A DNA stretch of 64,000 nucleotides from Nocardia sp. XZ_19_385 (GCF_015355755.1 NZ_JACVEE010000002.1:248001-312000), one strand, 5' to 3'. Shown: positions 1 to 14,627, numbered from the stretch's first letter. The notes: generated by a model from the sequence alone, not told the origin. Translations and numbers: made by a program.

Positions 1-5927
<5,927 letters not shown>

Positions 5928-6264
5928 CCGAAACCTCGCTTCCGGAACACCACGCAAGCGCTCCCCGACGACACCCGGACAGGACGCTCACCTATCGAAG
6001 CGTGGCGCCCGCGTATCCAGGTTCAGTTCTCATATCAATCAGGCACAAAAATGTTCATTGGCACTATCTGTCCAAGGTCGATCTCGTTACATGGGCTCGA
6101 CCAAGCCCACTACCCACCGACCGGCATCGCCGGGACCTTCGCTGCAGACCACCGAAACAATCTACCGTCGCCGCCCACCCCTAACCAACCAAGATCCATA
6201 GCAATGAAACATCGTGCCTGGCACGCGGGCTGGTATGAGTTTGCTGGATTTGCTGTCGGCGATC
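5928..6264. other. Non-coding leader region upstream of the left NRPS
   Basis: These 337 bases are visibly more AT-rich than the flanking genes (about 6030-6070 especially) and hold no convincing gene. They should carry the promoter of the NRPS reading leftward. No iron-box (IdeR) palindrome and no strong -35/-10 pair could be assigned; TTGGTT and TAGATT on the minus strand, 18 nt apart near 6160-6190, are only a weak candidate. A small perfect hairpin, TGGGCT-6 nt-AGCCCA, lies at 6092-6109. Confidence 0.5.
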
Positions 6265-6714
6265 TCACAGCAGGAGCGCGTCGACGAGCAGCCCGATGTA
6301 CGGCACTGCCGTCGGGGCCTGCGCCAGCCCGATCGCCAGCCCGGCCAGACCCAGCAGCCACGGCCGGCGCCGCATCCGCACCGTCCACGCCGGCGGCTCC
6401 GCCCGCGCTGTCATCGGCAACGCCGCGATCCCGATCAACGCCAGCCCGATCCCCAGCTCTCCCCAAAACCGCAGGCCCGGCGTGATCTCGAAATCGATCA
6501 ACCCGCGCAGCGCGTGCAACCCCAGCACGGTGCACAAGCCGAACGTCGTGGTGACCGCGAAAACCCCACCGAGAAAACTCAACCCACCCGGCCACGGCGA
6601 CCGCCGGGCCAGTCGACTGTCGACCACCACCGCTGTCATGACCCCGGCCACCAGCACATCGAGGGAATCCAGGAACGCGAAACCGGCAAGGGCCAAGAGC
6701 AGGGGCAGCATCAC
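6265..6714 (-). CDS. Short integral membrane protein, possibly a truncated GAP/Sap-like exporter
   Basis: The 149-residue product has about four hydrophobic helices (near residues 3-25, 44-66, 84-102 and 118-147) and ends directly inside the last one. The pattern (LDSLD in helix 1, a Gly-rich second helix, a QAPTAVPYIG motif in the last helix) recalls GAP/Sap (PF11139) or LysE-like exporters, which usually have about six helices and more than 200 residues. The match is by eye and weak. The GTG at 6714 (or ATG at 6711) lies 6 nt after the cobM stop, so it is probably translated from the cobM transcript. No continuation of the missing C-terminus was found in another frame downstream, which suggests the end was lost rather than frameshifted. 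Confidence 0.55.
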   Translation of the reverse strand: MMLPLLLALAGFAFLDSLDVLVAGVMTAVVVDSRLARRSPWPGGLSFLGGVFAVTTTFGLCTVLGLHALRGLIDFEITPGLRFWGELGIGLALIGIAALPMTARAEPPAWTVRMRRRPWLLGLAGLAIGLAQAPTAVPYIGLLVDALLL

Positions 6715-6720
6715 GGATTG

Positions 6721-7470
6721 TCAGACGTGGCGTTGCCGGGCTGGGTCGTACAAGTGGGACACCGTGCAGTTCAGGGCCGGGGTGAGGGCGCGGCCGACGA
6801 GGATGACGGCGGCCTGGCGGAGGTCGGCGGCTTCGACCTGGTCGGCGATGTCGGCGAGGGTGCCGCGCAGGATCAGTTGGTCCGGCTGGCTGGCGCGGTA
6901 GACGACGGCGGCCGGGCAGTCGGGGCCGTAGTCGGAGGTCAGCTCGGTGGCCAGGGTTCTGATTCGGGTGATGGCCAGGTGCAGGACCAGGGTGGCGCCG
7001 GTGCGGGCGAAGTTGGCTAGGCCCTCGGAGTCGGGCATGGCGGTGGAGCGGGCCTGGGTGCGGGTGAGGACTACCGACTGGACCAGTTCGGGGACGGTCA
7101 GTTCGGTACCTAGTAGCGCGGCTGCGGCGGCGTAGGCGGGGACGCCGGGGGTGACGTCCCAGGGGATGGCGTGGGCGTCGAGGCGGCGGGTTTGTTCGGT
7201 GAGCGCGGAGTAGATGGACGGGTCGCCGGAGCAGAGGCGCGCCACGTCCTTGCCGGACCGATGGGCCTGGACCAGATGGTCGGTGATCTGGTCGATGTCC
7301 AGGTGCTGGGTGTCGATCAGCTCGGTGCCGGGAGCGCAGTGCGCGAGTACCTCGGGATCCAGATAGGTCCCCGCGTAGAGGCAGACCGGCGAGGTCCGCA
7401 GCAACTCGACCGCGCGCACGGTCAAAAGGTCCGCAGCCCCCGGCCCGGCCCCGACGAAGTGCACGGTCAT
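6721..7470 (-). CDS. cobM: Precorrin-4 C(11)-methyltransferase
   Basis: The 249-residue product transfers a methyl group from S-adenosylmethionine to C-11 of precorrin-4 in aerobic cobalamin synthesis. Tetrapyrrole methylase landmarks are clear: an N-terminal VHFVGAGPGAADLLTVRA SAM-binding loop, CSGDPSIYSA near residue 95, and VTPGVPAYAAAAALLG near 120. Length fits CobM/CbiF. The ATG at 7470 is chosen because the glycine-rich loop must lie at the N-terminus; the open frame upstream is an arginine/proline-rich shadow. It lies 35 nt downstream of the PPOX gene on the same strand and is the only corrin-ring gene in the window, so the rest of the pathway must be elsewhere. Confidence 0.93.
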   Translation of the reverse strand: MTVHFVGAGPGAADLLTVRAVELLRTSPVCLYAGTYLDPEVLAHCAPGTELIDTQHLDIDQITDHLVQAHRSGKDVARLCSGDPSIYSALTEQTRRLDAHAIPWDVTPGVPAYAAAAALLGTELTVPELVQSVVLTRTQARSTAMPDSEGLANFARTGATLVLHLAITRIRTLATELTSDYGPDCPAAVVYRASQPDQLILRGTLADIADQVEAADLRQAAVILVGRALTPALNCTVSHLYDPARQRHV

Positions 7471-7505
7471 GCCGCGCAGTCTATTCAGCCCGGCGAGCCG
7501 CTCGA

Positions 7506-7931
7506 TCAGGCGGTGGCGTCGAAGGAGGCGATGATTTTGGTGGGGTGGAGGCGGACGACGAGTTCGCCGGGGACGCCGTTGCGTTTGCCGAATTCCTCGG
7601 CTCGGTCGGCGCCCATGTAGCGGCCGCCGATTTCGGTGGCGGTACGGACGAGTTCGTCCGGGTCCTCGGAGAGGGTGACGGTTCCTTGGATCTGGACGGA
7701 GCCGTACGGGGGTTCCTCCAGATCGACGCACAGGGCGATGCGATCGTCGCGGGCGAAAGCCTTGCCCTTGGCGGTGTTCTTGCCGGTGTTGAAGACCAGG
7801 GTGTCGCCTTCCAGGACGAACCAGACCGGCGTCACGATCGGGCGGCCGTCACTGGCGGCGAAAGCGACTTTGCCGGTGCGGGTGGCGTGGGTGAGGAAGT
7901 CGCGCACCTTCGGATCCGAGAGGGAAGCCAT
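7506..7931 (-). CDS. PPOX-class F420/FMN-dependent oxidoreductase
   Basis: The 141-residue protein has the split beta-barrel pattern of the pyridoxamine-5'-phosphate oxidase-like family common in actinobacteria: a short helix (KVRDFLTHATRTGKVAF), DGRPIVTPVWFVLEGDTLVFNT, a KGKAFARDDRIALCVDLEEPP strand-loop, then VQIQGTVTLSEDPDEL. Such proteins are small soluble dimers that use F420 or flavin in redox reactions; the substrate cannot be read from sequence. The ATG at 7931 is immediately preceded by a leaderless-type -10 motif. It is first in a minus-strand set with cobM and the small membrane protein. Confidence 0.88.
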   Translation of the reverse strand: MASLSDPKVRDFLTHATRTGKVAFAASDGRPIVTPVWFVLEGDTLVFNTGKNTAKGKAFARDDRIALCVDLEEPPYGSVQIQGTVTLSEDPDELVRTATEIGGRYMGADRAEEFGKRNGVPGELVVRLHPTKIIASFDATA

Positions 7932-7938
7932 GCCGGTG

Positions 7939-7944
7939 AGATTA
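7939..7944 (-). promoter_or_regulatory. -10 hexamer TAATCT of a probable leaderless promoter
   Basis: TAATCT on the minus strand ends 7 nt before the ATG of the PPOX-type gene and no Shine-Dalgarno sequence intervenes. This fits the TANNNT spacing of leaderless transcripts in Mycobacteriales. No -35 was assigned. Confidence 0.5.
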
Positions 7945-7991
7945 CGGGCTACCGTGGGTGTCGCCCTTGAACCAATCGCTGGAGGCGCGTC

Positions 7992-8792
7992 TTGGTATCG
8001 AACACCGTGCGCATCATCGCTCGCGTACTGCTCGTCCTGGCGGCGCTGGTCTTGGTGCTGCCCACGGCGCACGCCACCCCGGCCGTCGATGACGTCACCG
8101 CGCGCAAGATCGATGAGCTGCTGGCGGTGCGGGGCGAGACGACGCGGAGCAAGGGTGAACTGCTCGAGGCACTGTCGCGCAGGTTCCTGGGCACGCCGTA
8201 CGGGGCGAACCTGCTGATCGGCTCGGCGACCCGGCCCGAAGAGCTGGTCGTCGACTTCCGGCGCGTGGATTGCTTCACCTACCTCGATTACGTGGAAGCG
8301 CTCAGCAGGTCCGCCACCCGCGACGAGTTCACCGCGAACCTCATCGAAACCCGCTACGCCGGCGGCAAAGTCGACTACCGGCAGCGGAAGCATTTCTTCA
8401 CCGACTGGGCGGCCACGCCCCGGATCGCCGCCACCGATATCACCGGCGCACTGAGCGCGGCGGCGGTCCCCGTCACCAAGCAGCTGAATGCGAAAGCCGA
8501 TGGTGGGCGGTATCTTCCGGGACTGCCGGTGGTCGACCGGCCGATGACCTTCATTCCGAGCGCCGCTGTGAACGACGCTGTCGTGAGCCAGCTTCGCACC
8601 GGCGACTACATCGGCGCGTACACCGATCAGGCGGGACTGGACGTCACCCATGTCGGCCTCTTCGTCATGACTCCGAACGGCCCGGTGTTCCGCAACGCGT
8701 CCTCGCTCGCCGAGAACAACAAGGTCGTCGACTCCCCGTTCTTCGACTACGCCCGCACTGTCCCGGGCCTGATCGTCCTTCGCCCGCAGTAG
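7992..8792 (+). CDS. Secreted DUF1460 (N-acetylmuramoyl-L-alanine amidase-like) protein
   Basis: This is a 266-residue exported protein with a signal peptide at residues 1-28 (ending AHA-TP). The DUF1460/PF07313 core is recognisable: LVVDFRRVDCFTYLDYVEAL with candidate nucleophile Cys94, a RYxxGxxDYRQRKHFFTDW segment near 121-139, and VTHVGLF with His220 as the likely second catalytic residue. Members have an NlpC/P60-like cysteine hydrolase fold and are thought to act on cell-wall peptides; the exact bond cut is not known. The start is TTG at 7992, supported by GGAGG at 7981-7985 with 6 nt spacing. The gene ends 1 nt from the convergent response-regulator gene. Confidence 0.88.
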   Translation: MVSNTVRIIARVLLVLAALVLVLPTAHATPAVDDVTARKIDELLAVRGETTRSKGELLEALSRRFLGTPYGANLLIGSATRPEELVVDFRRVDCFTYLDYVEALSRSATRDEFTANLIETRYAGGKVDYRQRKHFFTDWAATPRIAATDITGALSAAAVPVTKQLNAKADGGRYLPGLPVVDRPMTFIPSAAVNDAVVSQLRTGDYIGAYTDQAGLDVTHVGLFVMTPNGPVFRNASSLAENNKVVDSPFFDYARTVPGLIVLRPQ

Positions 8793-8793
8793 C

Positions 8794-9411
8794 TCAGATG
8801 GCGCCCTGCTCGCGGGCCCGTGCCACCGCTGAAGTTCGCGAGCGGACACCGAGTTTCGCGTAGATGTGCACCAGGTGGGACTTGACGGTGGTTTCGCTCA
8901 AGAACAGTTCCTTGGCGATCTCACGATTGGACTTCCCGTCGGCGACCAGGCGCAGCACCTCGATTTCACGGGGGCTCAGAGTGGTGTCGGCGCGACGGAC
9001 GCGAGTCATCAGCTTCGAGGCCACGGCCGGGGACAGCACGCTTTCACCCGCCGCCGCCGAGCGGACCGCGGCGAGCAGTTCGGGGGGCGGGGTGTCCTTC
9101 AGGATGTAGCCGCAGGCGCCCGCTTCGATGGCGCCGAGGATGTCGGCGTCGGTGTCATAGTTGGTGACTACCAAGATGTTCGGCGGTTGCGGGAGGGCGC
9201 GCAGTTCGGTGGTGGCGTCGACACCGGAGCGGCCGGGGCCGAAGCTCAGATCCATCAGCACCAGGTCGACCGAGGTGGTCGCGCAAAAGGCAACGGCCGC
9301 TTCGGCGGAAGGCACATCCCCGACAACAGTGATGTCGCCGCTGCCTTCCAGCAGTGCGCGCAAACCGGCTCGCACAATGGCGTGGTCGTCGGCGAGCAGC
9401 AGGCGGATCAT
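8794..9411 (-). CDS. NarL/LuxR-family response regulator
   Basis: The 205-residue protein has an N-terminal receiver domain (acidic pair Asp8/Asp9, phospho-acceptor Asp54 in LVLMDLSFG, Lys in GYILKDT) and a C-terminal LuxR-type helix-turn-helix (LSPREIEVLRLVADGKSNREIAKELFLSETTVKSH, read in segments). Its start overlaps the stop of the upstream histidine kinase by 4 nt (ATGA), so the pair is co-translated and is expected to form one phosphorelay. The divergent ABC exporter at 10720 is the likely target, as in many BceS/LiaR-like actinobacterial systems; that link is inferred from position only. Confidence 0.95.
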   Translation of the reverse strand: MIRLLLADDHAIVRAGLRALLEGSGDITVVGDVPSAEAAVAFCATTSVDLVLMDLSFGPGRSGVDATTELRALPQPPNILVVTNYDTDADILGAIEAGACGYILKDTPPPELLAAVRSAAAGESVLSPAVASKLMTRVRRADTTLSPREIEVLRLVADGKSNREIAKELFLSETTVKSHLVHIYAKLGVRSRTSAVARAREQGAI

Positions 9412-10589
9412 GCGCGCTCCCCCGTCGTGTTCGCCGTGGAAACCGGATCCAGCGGGAACGATACCGTGACAGCGGTGTGGCCCGGTTCGGATTCGACCGC
9501 GAACGTACCGCCCTGCTGCTCCACCCGGGACCGCATCGCGGCCAATCCGAAGGAGCCCGAGGGCGCGTGTTCGAGCACCGCGGGCTCGATGCCGACCCCG
9601 TTGTCGACGACGTCGAGTAGGACCTCGTCGCCGGAATAGGTGAGGGTGAGGCGCATTCGATCAGCTTGCGCGTGCTGGACGACGTTCGATACCGCCCCCT
9701 GGGCAATGCGCACCAGCGCGGCTTCGATCGGCATCGGCAGACGCTCCGGGGCGCCTTCGACCACGAGCTGGGCCGTAACCCCTTCGGCGCGTAGGCAAAT
9801 CCGCTCCAGCGCCTGCGCGAGAGATTGGCCGTCCAGGGCAGCGGGGGCCAATTCGGCGATCAGCCTGCGGGTTTCGGCGAGATTCTCGGCAGCCGTATCG
9901 CGGGCTAGCTGAATCTGTTGCAGCGCGGGGTGTTCCGGGGCCGACTGTTCGGCGGCATGCAGCAGCAGCTGAATACTGCTGAGCCCCTGCGCGACGGTGT
10001 CATGGATCTCCTGCGCGAGACGTTCGCGCTCGGCCAGCTTGCCCGCATTGCGTTCCTGCTCGGCGAGAGTCTCCCGGGTACTGAGCAATTCGTCGATGAG
10101 CCGCTGCCGCTCGGCCGACTCCCGGAACAGTGCCTGGTATCCCAGGCCGATGCCGACAGCGACGGCCGCACCGATGACCGGCCCGATCACCCCGCCCACC
10201 GACCAGCCGCGCTGCGTGCCGAACCCGGCGACGGCGACGCCCGTCGCCGCGACCACCGCGAGCAGGCTCCACGGGCGCGGCAGCAGATGGAGATAAAGGA
10301 AGAACAGGCCGAACGCGAGGTACCCGGCGTCCGGGGCGAGCGGTACCAGGCAGAGCCACAGGAGCGTGAGCAGCCCGAGCCAGGCCAGAATCCCACCCGG
10401 CCGGCGGCCGACTTTGGATCCCGCGAAGTAGGTAATAAGGAAGGCCGCGACGAGCAGCAGCACCGGGACCGGGTGTTCGGCCTCCGGGAGCAGCGCGCGG
10501 ACGGCGGTGACCGTCGCCAACGCCGTCACCAGCACATGCAGGCCCAGCCGCAGCGCGGTGAAGACAGGGGTGAGCGGCGAAGAATGCAC
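9408..10589 (-). CDS. NarL-type sensor histidine kinase
   Basis: The 393-residue membrane kinase has about five hydrophobic segments in residues 10-150 with no obvious large extracellular domain, then a short coiled linker. A HisKA_3 dimerisation box follows (ERERLAQEIHDTVAQGLSS, phospho-His196), then a C-terminal HATPase with VSNVVQHAQA (N box), DVVDNGVGI and GSFGLAAMRSRV. It donates phosphate to the co-translated response regulator. An input mostly inside the membrane suggests it senses membrane or envelope stress, or the neighbouring exporter. The start is GTG at 10589, preceded by a leaderless-type TAAGCT. Confidence 0.94.
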   Translation of the reverse strand: MHSSPLTPVFTALRLGLHVLVTALATVTAVRALLPEAEHPVPVLLLVAAFLITYFAGSKVGRRPGGILAWLGLLTLLWLCLVPLAPDAGYLAFGLFFLYLHLLPRPWSLLAVVAATGVAVAGFGTQRGWSVGGVIGPVIGAAVAVGIGLGYQALFRESAERQRLIDELLSTRETLAEQERNAGKLAERERLAQEIHDTVAQGLSSIQLLLHAAEQSAPEHPALQQIQLARDTAAENLAETRRLIAELAPAALDGQSLAQALERICLRAEGVTAQLVVEGAPERLPMPIEAALVRIAQGAVSNVVQHAQADRMRLTLTYSGDEVLLDVVDNGVGIEPAVLEHAPSGSFGLAAMRSRVEQQGGTFAVESEPGHTAVTVSFPLDPVSTANTTGERA

Positions 10590-10595
10590 CTTGTC

Positions 10596-10601
10596 AGCTT
10601 A
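10596..10601 (-). promoter_or_regulatory. -10 hexamer TAAGCT, probable leaderless promoter of the histidine kinase
   Basis: On the minus strand TAAGCT is followed by GACAAG and then the GTG start, a 6-nt gap with no room for a ribosome binding site. The rest of the 130-bp divergent intergenic region (10590-10719) presumably also holds the promoter of the ABC exporter; no clear operator repeat was seen there. Confidence 0.45.
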
Positions 10602-10719
10602 TGTGCGGCTACCCCGATGGCATCCACCGAAAGGTGTAATCGGCCGACCGCCCTTCGATCGGGGCGCATTCGTTCCCTCGCGCGATGCCCGCGATCCGGT
10701 TTCGCGGGAGGGTGAAGTC

Positions 10720-11778
10720 ATGTTCGTAGCACTGCGGGATCTCCGGGCCGCACGCGGCCGATTCGGCCTGATCGCACTGGTCGTCACGCTGGTAGCGCTG
10801 CTGGTGAGCTTCCTCGGCGGGCTCACCGCCGGGCTCGCGCATCAGAATATTTCGGCGGTCGAGTCGCTGTCGGCCGATCAGCTGGTGTTCGCCGACACCG
10901 GCGCGGGACCGTCGTTCGACGCGTCCGCGCTGAGCCCGCAGCAGGTGACCGCGTGGCAGCAGGCCGCCGGTTCCACCGGCACAGTCGAGCCGGTCGGGAT
11001 CAGCCGCGCCGAGGCCGATCACGCCGGGTCGCCGCCCGCACAGGTCGCCCTCTTCGGTGCCGTGCCCGTCACTGTCGGCAACCGTGCGGCAACCGAGACG
11101 GGCAGCATCGTCCTGAGCGACGGCGCGGCGAAGAGCCTGCACGCGGCGGCCGGTGACACCGTCAGCCTCGGCGGCCGGACCTTCACCGTCGCCGCGGTCA
11201 ACGGCGACGACTGGTACAGCCACACCCCCGTGGTCTGGCTGACGCCCGCCGACTGGCAATCGGTGAGCCCACGCGGTGGCGAGGCGACCGTGCTCGCGGT
11301 GTCCGGCATCGCCGACGTGGACGCGGTGAACGCCGCCGCCCACACCACCACGACCACCGTGTCCGGTTCGCTCGGCGCGCTGGCCTCCTACCAGGCCGAA
11401 AACGGTTCCCTCACCCTGATGACGGTGCTGCTGTTCGCCATCTCCGCGTTGGTGATCGGCGCGTTCTTCACGGTGTGGACCGTGCAGCGCATGCCCGACA
11501 TCGCCACCTTGAAAGCCTTGGGCGCGACCTCCGGCTCCCTGGTCCGCGACGCCCTCGCCCAGGCCGCGATCGTGCTCGCCGCCGGTGTCGGGCTCGGCCT
11601 CGGAATCACCGTCGTCGCAGCCACTTTCATGGGCGACGCACTCCCCTTCGTACTGAGCCCGGCCACCACCCTGCTACCGGCCGCCGCCCTCATCGTCCTG
11701 GGCTTGTTCGGCGCCGCGTTCGCCCTGCGGTTCCTTTTCACCACCGACCCGCTCACCGCACTCGGCGCAGCCCGCTAA
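10720..11778 (+). CDS. ABC transporter permease, FtsX/MacB type
   Basis: The 352-residue protein has one N-terminal transmembrane helix (residues about 15-38), an extracytoplasmic domain of roughly 200 residues, and three C-terminal helices (about 235-260, 285-310, 320-342) with an FtsX-like core (VQRMPDIATLKALGATSGSLVRDALAQ). This is the MacB/DevC-like fold that transmits ATPase motion to a periplasmic domain or partner. ATG 10720 is preceded by GGGAGGG. It is followed 17 nt later by its ATPase and is divergent from the two-component system. Confidence 0.9.
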   Translation: MFVALRDLRAARGRFGLIALVVTLVALLVSFLGGLTAGLAHQNISAVESLSADQLVFADTGAGPSFDASALSPQQVTAWQQAAGSTGTVEPVGISRAEADHAGSPPAQVALFGAVPVTVGNRAATETGSIVLSDGAAKSLHAAAGDTVSLGGRTFTVAAVNGDDWYSHTPVVWLTPADWQSVSPRGGEATVLAVSGIADVDAVNAAAHTTTTTVSGSLGALASYQAENGSLTLMTVLLFAISALVIGAFFTVWTVQRMPDIATLKALGATSGSLVRDALAQAAIVLAAGVGLGLGITVVAATFMGDALPFVLSPATTLLPAAALIVLGLFGAAFALRFLFTTDPLTALGAAR

Positions 11779-11795
11779 TTCCGTTGGAGCACACC

Positions 11796-12521
11796 ATGAC
11801 TGCCCTCACCGTCGAAGACGTCACCCTCACCTACCCCGATGGCGCCGACCGCCTCACCGCCCTGAATCGCGTGCACCTCACCGTCGGCGGTGGCGAGATC
11901 GCCGCCATCACCGGCCCTTCCGGCTCCGGCAAGTCCAGCCTGCTCGCCGCCGCTTCCACGCTGATCCGCCCGGACTCCGGCCGCATCCGTCTCGAAACCC
12001 CGGACCGCACAATGGATCTCGCCCAGCTGACCCGCCGCGAAGCCGCCGCCGTGCGCCGTGCCGCCATCGGCATCGTCTTCCAGCAACCGAACCTGATCCC
12101 CGCACTCACCGCCGTCGAACAGCTCGAGGCCATGTCCCACCTCGGCCAGCAGTGGTTCACCTCTCCGGCCCGACGCCGCGAAACCCGCACCAAGGCAATG
12201 GATCTGCTCGCCGCCGTCGGCCTCGCCGACCAGCACGCCAAGCGCCCCGCCCAACTCTCCGGCGGCCAACGCCAACGCGTCAACATCGCCCGCGCCCTGA
12301 TGAACGACCCGGCCCTGCTCGTCATCGACGAACCCACCAGCGCCCTCGACACCGAACGAGGCGCCGCCATCATCGACCTCATCCTCGACGTAGCCCACAC
12401 CCACCACGCCGCCACCCTCCTGGTCACCCACGACCGCACCCACCTGCACCAGATGACCTCGGTCTACGCCATGACCGACGGCGTCCTCACCCAGTCCCGA
12501 GCTGCCGCCCGCGCCGCCTGA
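11796..12521 (+). CDS. ABC transporter ATP-binding protein, MacB/LolD-like
   Basis: The 241-residue ATPase shows Walker A GPSGSGKSS (residues 40-48), a Q-loop VFQQPNLIPALT, the signature LSGGQRQRVNIARAL, Walker B LLVIDEPTSALD and the H-loop LLVTHD. It powers the FtsX-type permease encoded just upstream; together they form a DevAC/LolCD-like exporter of unknown cargo. ATG 11796 has GGAG with 6 nt spacing. The C-terminus is alanine/arginine-rich and the gene runs almost into the convergent metallophosphoesterase gene (18 nt between stops). Confidence 0.94.
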   Translation: MTALTVEDVTLTYPDGADRLTALNRVHLTVGGGEIAAITGPSGSGKSSLLAAASTLIRPDSGRIRLETPDRTMDLAQLTRREAAAVRRAAIGIVFQQPNLIPALTAVEQLEAMSHLGQQWFTSPARRRETRTKAMDLLAAVGLADQHAKRPAQLSGGQRQRVNIARALMNDPALLVIDEPTSALDTERGAAIIDLILDVAHTHHAATLLVTHDRTHLHQMTSVYAMTDGVLTQSRAAARAA

Positions 12522-12539
12522 CCGATACGAAGACTGGGG

Positions 12540-13661
12540 CTAGGCGGTTCGCAGCACCAGCATCGTGATCTCACTCGGCGCGAAGACCCGCAGCTGCGGG
12601 CCCCAGAATCCGGTACCCCGGCTCGTGTAGAGCTGAGTGCCGCCGTGCCAGGACAGTCCCGCGACCACCGGTTGCTCCAGCCGGACCAGGTAGTGGAAGG
12701 GCCAGATCTGACCACCGTGCGTGTGGCCCGAGATCTGCAGCGCCACCCCGGCCGCGGCGGCCTCGGTGACCTGGCGGGGCTGATGAGCGAGCAGGACCAC
12801 CGGCACGCCGGGTTCCGCGCCCGCGAGGGCCGCCGTCAGATTCGGCCCGTGTCCGGGCAGGCCGACGCCGGTCGGGTCGTCGATACCCGCGAGCACCAGC
12901 CGGTCGCCGCCGCGGGTGACGGTTTCGTGCTGGTTGTGCATCGGCTGCCAGCCGATGGACGCCATGTGGTCGATCCAGCCCTGGGCATCGCCGAAATACT
13001 CGTGATTGCCGGTGATGTAGAAGCGGCCCAGCGCGGCTTCGACCTTGCCGAGCGGATCCACCTGCGGATGCCGTTTCGCGACCGAGCCATCGGCGAGATC
13101 GCCCGCGTGACAGGCGATATCGGGCTCGAGCGCGTTCACGACCTCGACCACCCGCTCCGACCAGCGCAGCCGGTTCAACGCGGCGAAGTGGGTGTCGGTG
13201 ATGACCACTAGGCGCAGCCCGTCCAGGCCCGCGCCGAGGTCGCGAATCGGTACCTCGAGCGTGCGCACCCGGGGCACGCGCCGCGCCTCGTAGATGCCGT
13301 AGGCGACCAGCGCCGCGCTCACCGCCAGCACGCCCGCCGCGACCATCCGCGAGCGGGTCGGATCGTCCACCCCGGCCGCCAGCAATCCGAGCCCGGCGAT
13401 GTTGCCGATCAAGGACCAGCTGAACAGCACCCACATCACACCGAGCAGGGTGTCGCCGACGATGGACGCCGCGTCCGACTGCGCGGGCCCGTGGCCGCGG
13501 AACATCGCCGCGGGCAGGCACACATAACCGGCCAGGAACACCGCGCTGCCGATCCAGAACGCCGTGCCGGAACTGGTCGCGCCGACCAGCGTCCACCACG
13601 GGAGCAGGAACAGCAGAGCCGGAATCGCCAGGAAGAGAGCGATGCGGGGCACGTATTTCAC
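12540..13661 (-). CDS. Membrane-anchored metallophosphoesterase
   Basis: The 373-residue protein has about four N-terminal transmembrane helices (within residues 5-125) followed by a calcineurin-like phosphoesterase domain. Metal-binding motifs are complete: VITDTHF, HAGDLADG, ITGNHEYFG, LLAHQPRQ and SGHTHGGQIWP. Close relatives act at the membrane on phosphoesters such as lipid-linked pyrophosphates or nucleotides; the substrate is unknown. The start is GTG at 13661, overlapping the LysR stop by 4 nt (GTGA), so it is translationally coupled to the regulator although no functional link is obvious. Confidence 0.92.
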   Translation of the reverse strand: MKYVPRIALFLAIPALLFLLPWWTLVGATSSGTAFWIGSAVFLAGYVCLPAAMFRGHGPAQSDAASIVGDTLLGVMWVLFSWSLIGNIAGLGLLAAGVDDPTRSRMVAAGVLAVSAALVAYGIYEARRVPRVRTLEVPIRDLGAGLDGLRLVVITDTHFAALNRLRWSERVVEVVNALEPDIACHAGDLADGSVAKRHPQVDPLGKVEAALGRFYITGNHEYFGDAQGWIDHMASIGWQPMHNQHETVTRGGDRLVLAGIDDPTGVGLPGHGPNLTAALAGAEPGVPVVLLAHQPRQVTEAAAAGVALQISGHTHGGQIWPFHYLVRLEQPVVAGLSWHGGTQLYTSRGTGFWGPQLRVFAPSEITMLVLRTA

Positions 13662-14626
13662 AGGGATTCCTCACGAGCGGCCGATTGCGCCAGGTTATAC
13701 CTCGCGGGAACCGGCGTTCCGGCGGCCGAACCAAGCAGTATGTTTCGCTGACTTCGAACCTGCGCGCAGAGGGCATCGACAATCGCGGAGACCTCCGGAC
13801 GACGCAGGGTTTCGGTGCGGGTGACGAGCCAGTAGGTGAGGCGAACGGAGATCTTGTCCCGCAGGACGCGCAGCAGATCGGGGTGCCGGTCGGCCATGAA
13901 GCAGGGCAGCAGGCCGAGTCCGGCGGCGGCGCGGGTGGCTTCGACATGCACGAAAACATTGGTGGAGGTGATGGATTCGCGCATGGCGGTGGCGAAGTTC
14001 GCGGCCACGTCGAGGTCGTCGACCTGGAGCATGGAGTCGATGAAGTACACCAGGGGGTAGCGCGCCAGGTCCTCCATCGAGCCCGGGGTGCCGTGCTCGC
14101 GCAGATAATCTCGCGAGCCGTACAGGCCGAGGCAGTAGTCGCCCAATCGAATAGCCTTGGCGCGCAGTACTTGTGGTTCGCCGACGACGATCTCGAGGTC
14201 CAGTCCGGAACGCTGCTGCGAGGCGCGCCGGGTGGCGGTCACTATTTCGGCGGAGATGCCGGGATGCTGCCGCTGCACCTCGGCGACGGCGGGCGCGGCC
14301 AGGTAGGCGCTGAATCCGTCGGTGGCCGAGATCCGGACGACGCCTTCCAGGACCCGGGTGCCGCCGGCGTCGGCGGTCAAGGATTTCACCGCCGATTCCA
14401 CCGCTTCGGCGGCGACCAGCGCTTCGCGCCCGAGATCTGTCAGTTCCCACCCGCCGGTAACCCGGGTCAGCACCCGTCCGCCGAGGGTTTCCTCGAGCGC
14501 CGCGATGCGCCGGGAGATCGTGGTGTGGTTCAGCCCCAGCTCGTCGGCCGCGGAGACGAACCGGCCGGACCGGCCGACCGCGAGCAGGATCAACAGGTCG
14601 TCGGCACTGGGTCGACCGGAGCTCAT
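13658..14626 (-). CDS. LysR-family transcriptional regulator
   Basis: The 322-residue regulator has an N-terminal winged helix (residues about 10-65, GLNHTTISRRIAALEETLGGRVL) and a substrate-binding domain (about 90-295). ATG 14626 is preferred over upstream in-frame starts because AAGGA lies 7 nt before it and the helix-turn-helix then sits at the usual distance from the N-terminus. It is divergent from the permease/3-hydroxybutyrate dehydrogenase pair across 145 bp, the classical arrangement for a LysR activator of the neighbouring catabolic operon; the inducer may be 3-hydroxybutyrate or a related acid (inference). Confidence 0.93.
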   Translation of the reverse strand: MSSGRPSADDLLILLAVGRSGRFVSAADELGLNHTTISRRIAALEETLGGRVLTRVTGGWELTDLGREALVAAEAVESAVKSLTADAGGTRVLEGVVRISATDGFSAYLAAPAVAEVQRQHPGISAEIVTATRRASQQRSGLDLEIVVGEPQVLRAKAIRLGDYCLGLYGSRDYLREHGTPGSMEDLARYPLVYFIDSMLQVDDLDVAANFATAMRESITSTNVFVHVEATRAAAGLGLLPCFMADRHPDLLRVLRDKISVRLTYWLVTRTETLRRPEVSAIVDALCAQVRSQRNILLGSAAGTPVPARYNLAQSAAREESL

Positions 14627-14627
14627 A

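Noticed and set aside
5928..6264. Possible iron box (IdeR site) upstream of the left NRPS, which would indicate a siderophore
   Set aside because: TTGGTTGGTTAGG only resembles half of the consensus and has no symmetric partner.
6110..6595. A 161-codon minus-strand frame overlapping the short membrane protein, as a possible frameshifted continuation
   Set aside because: Its sequence is Arg/Ala/Gly-rich shadow without hydrophobic helices, so it does not restore a missing C-terminus.
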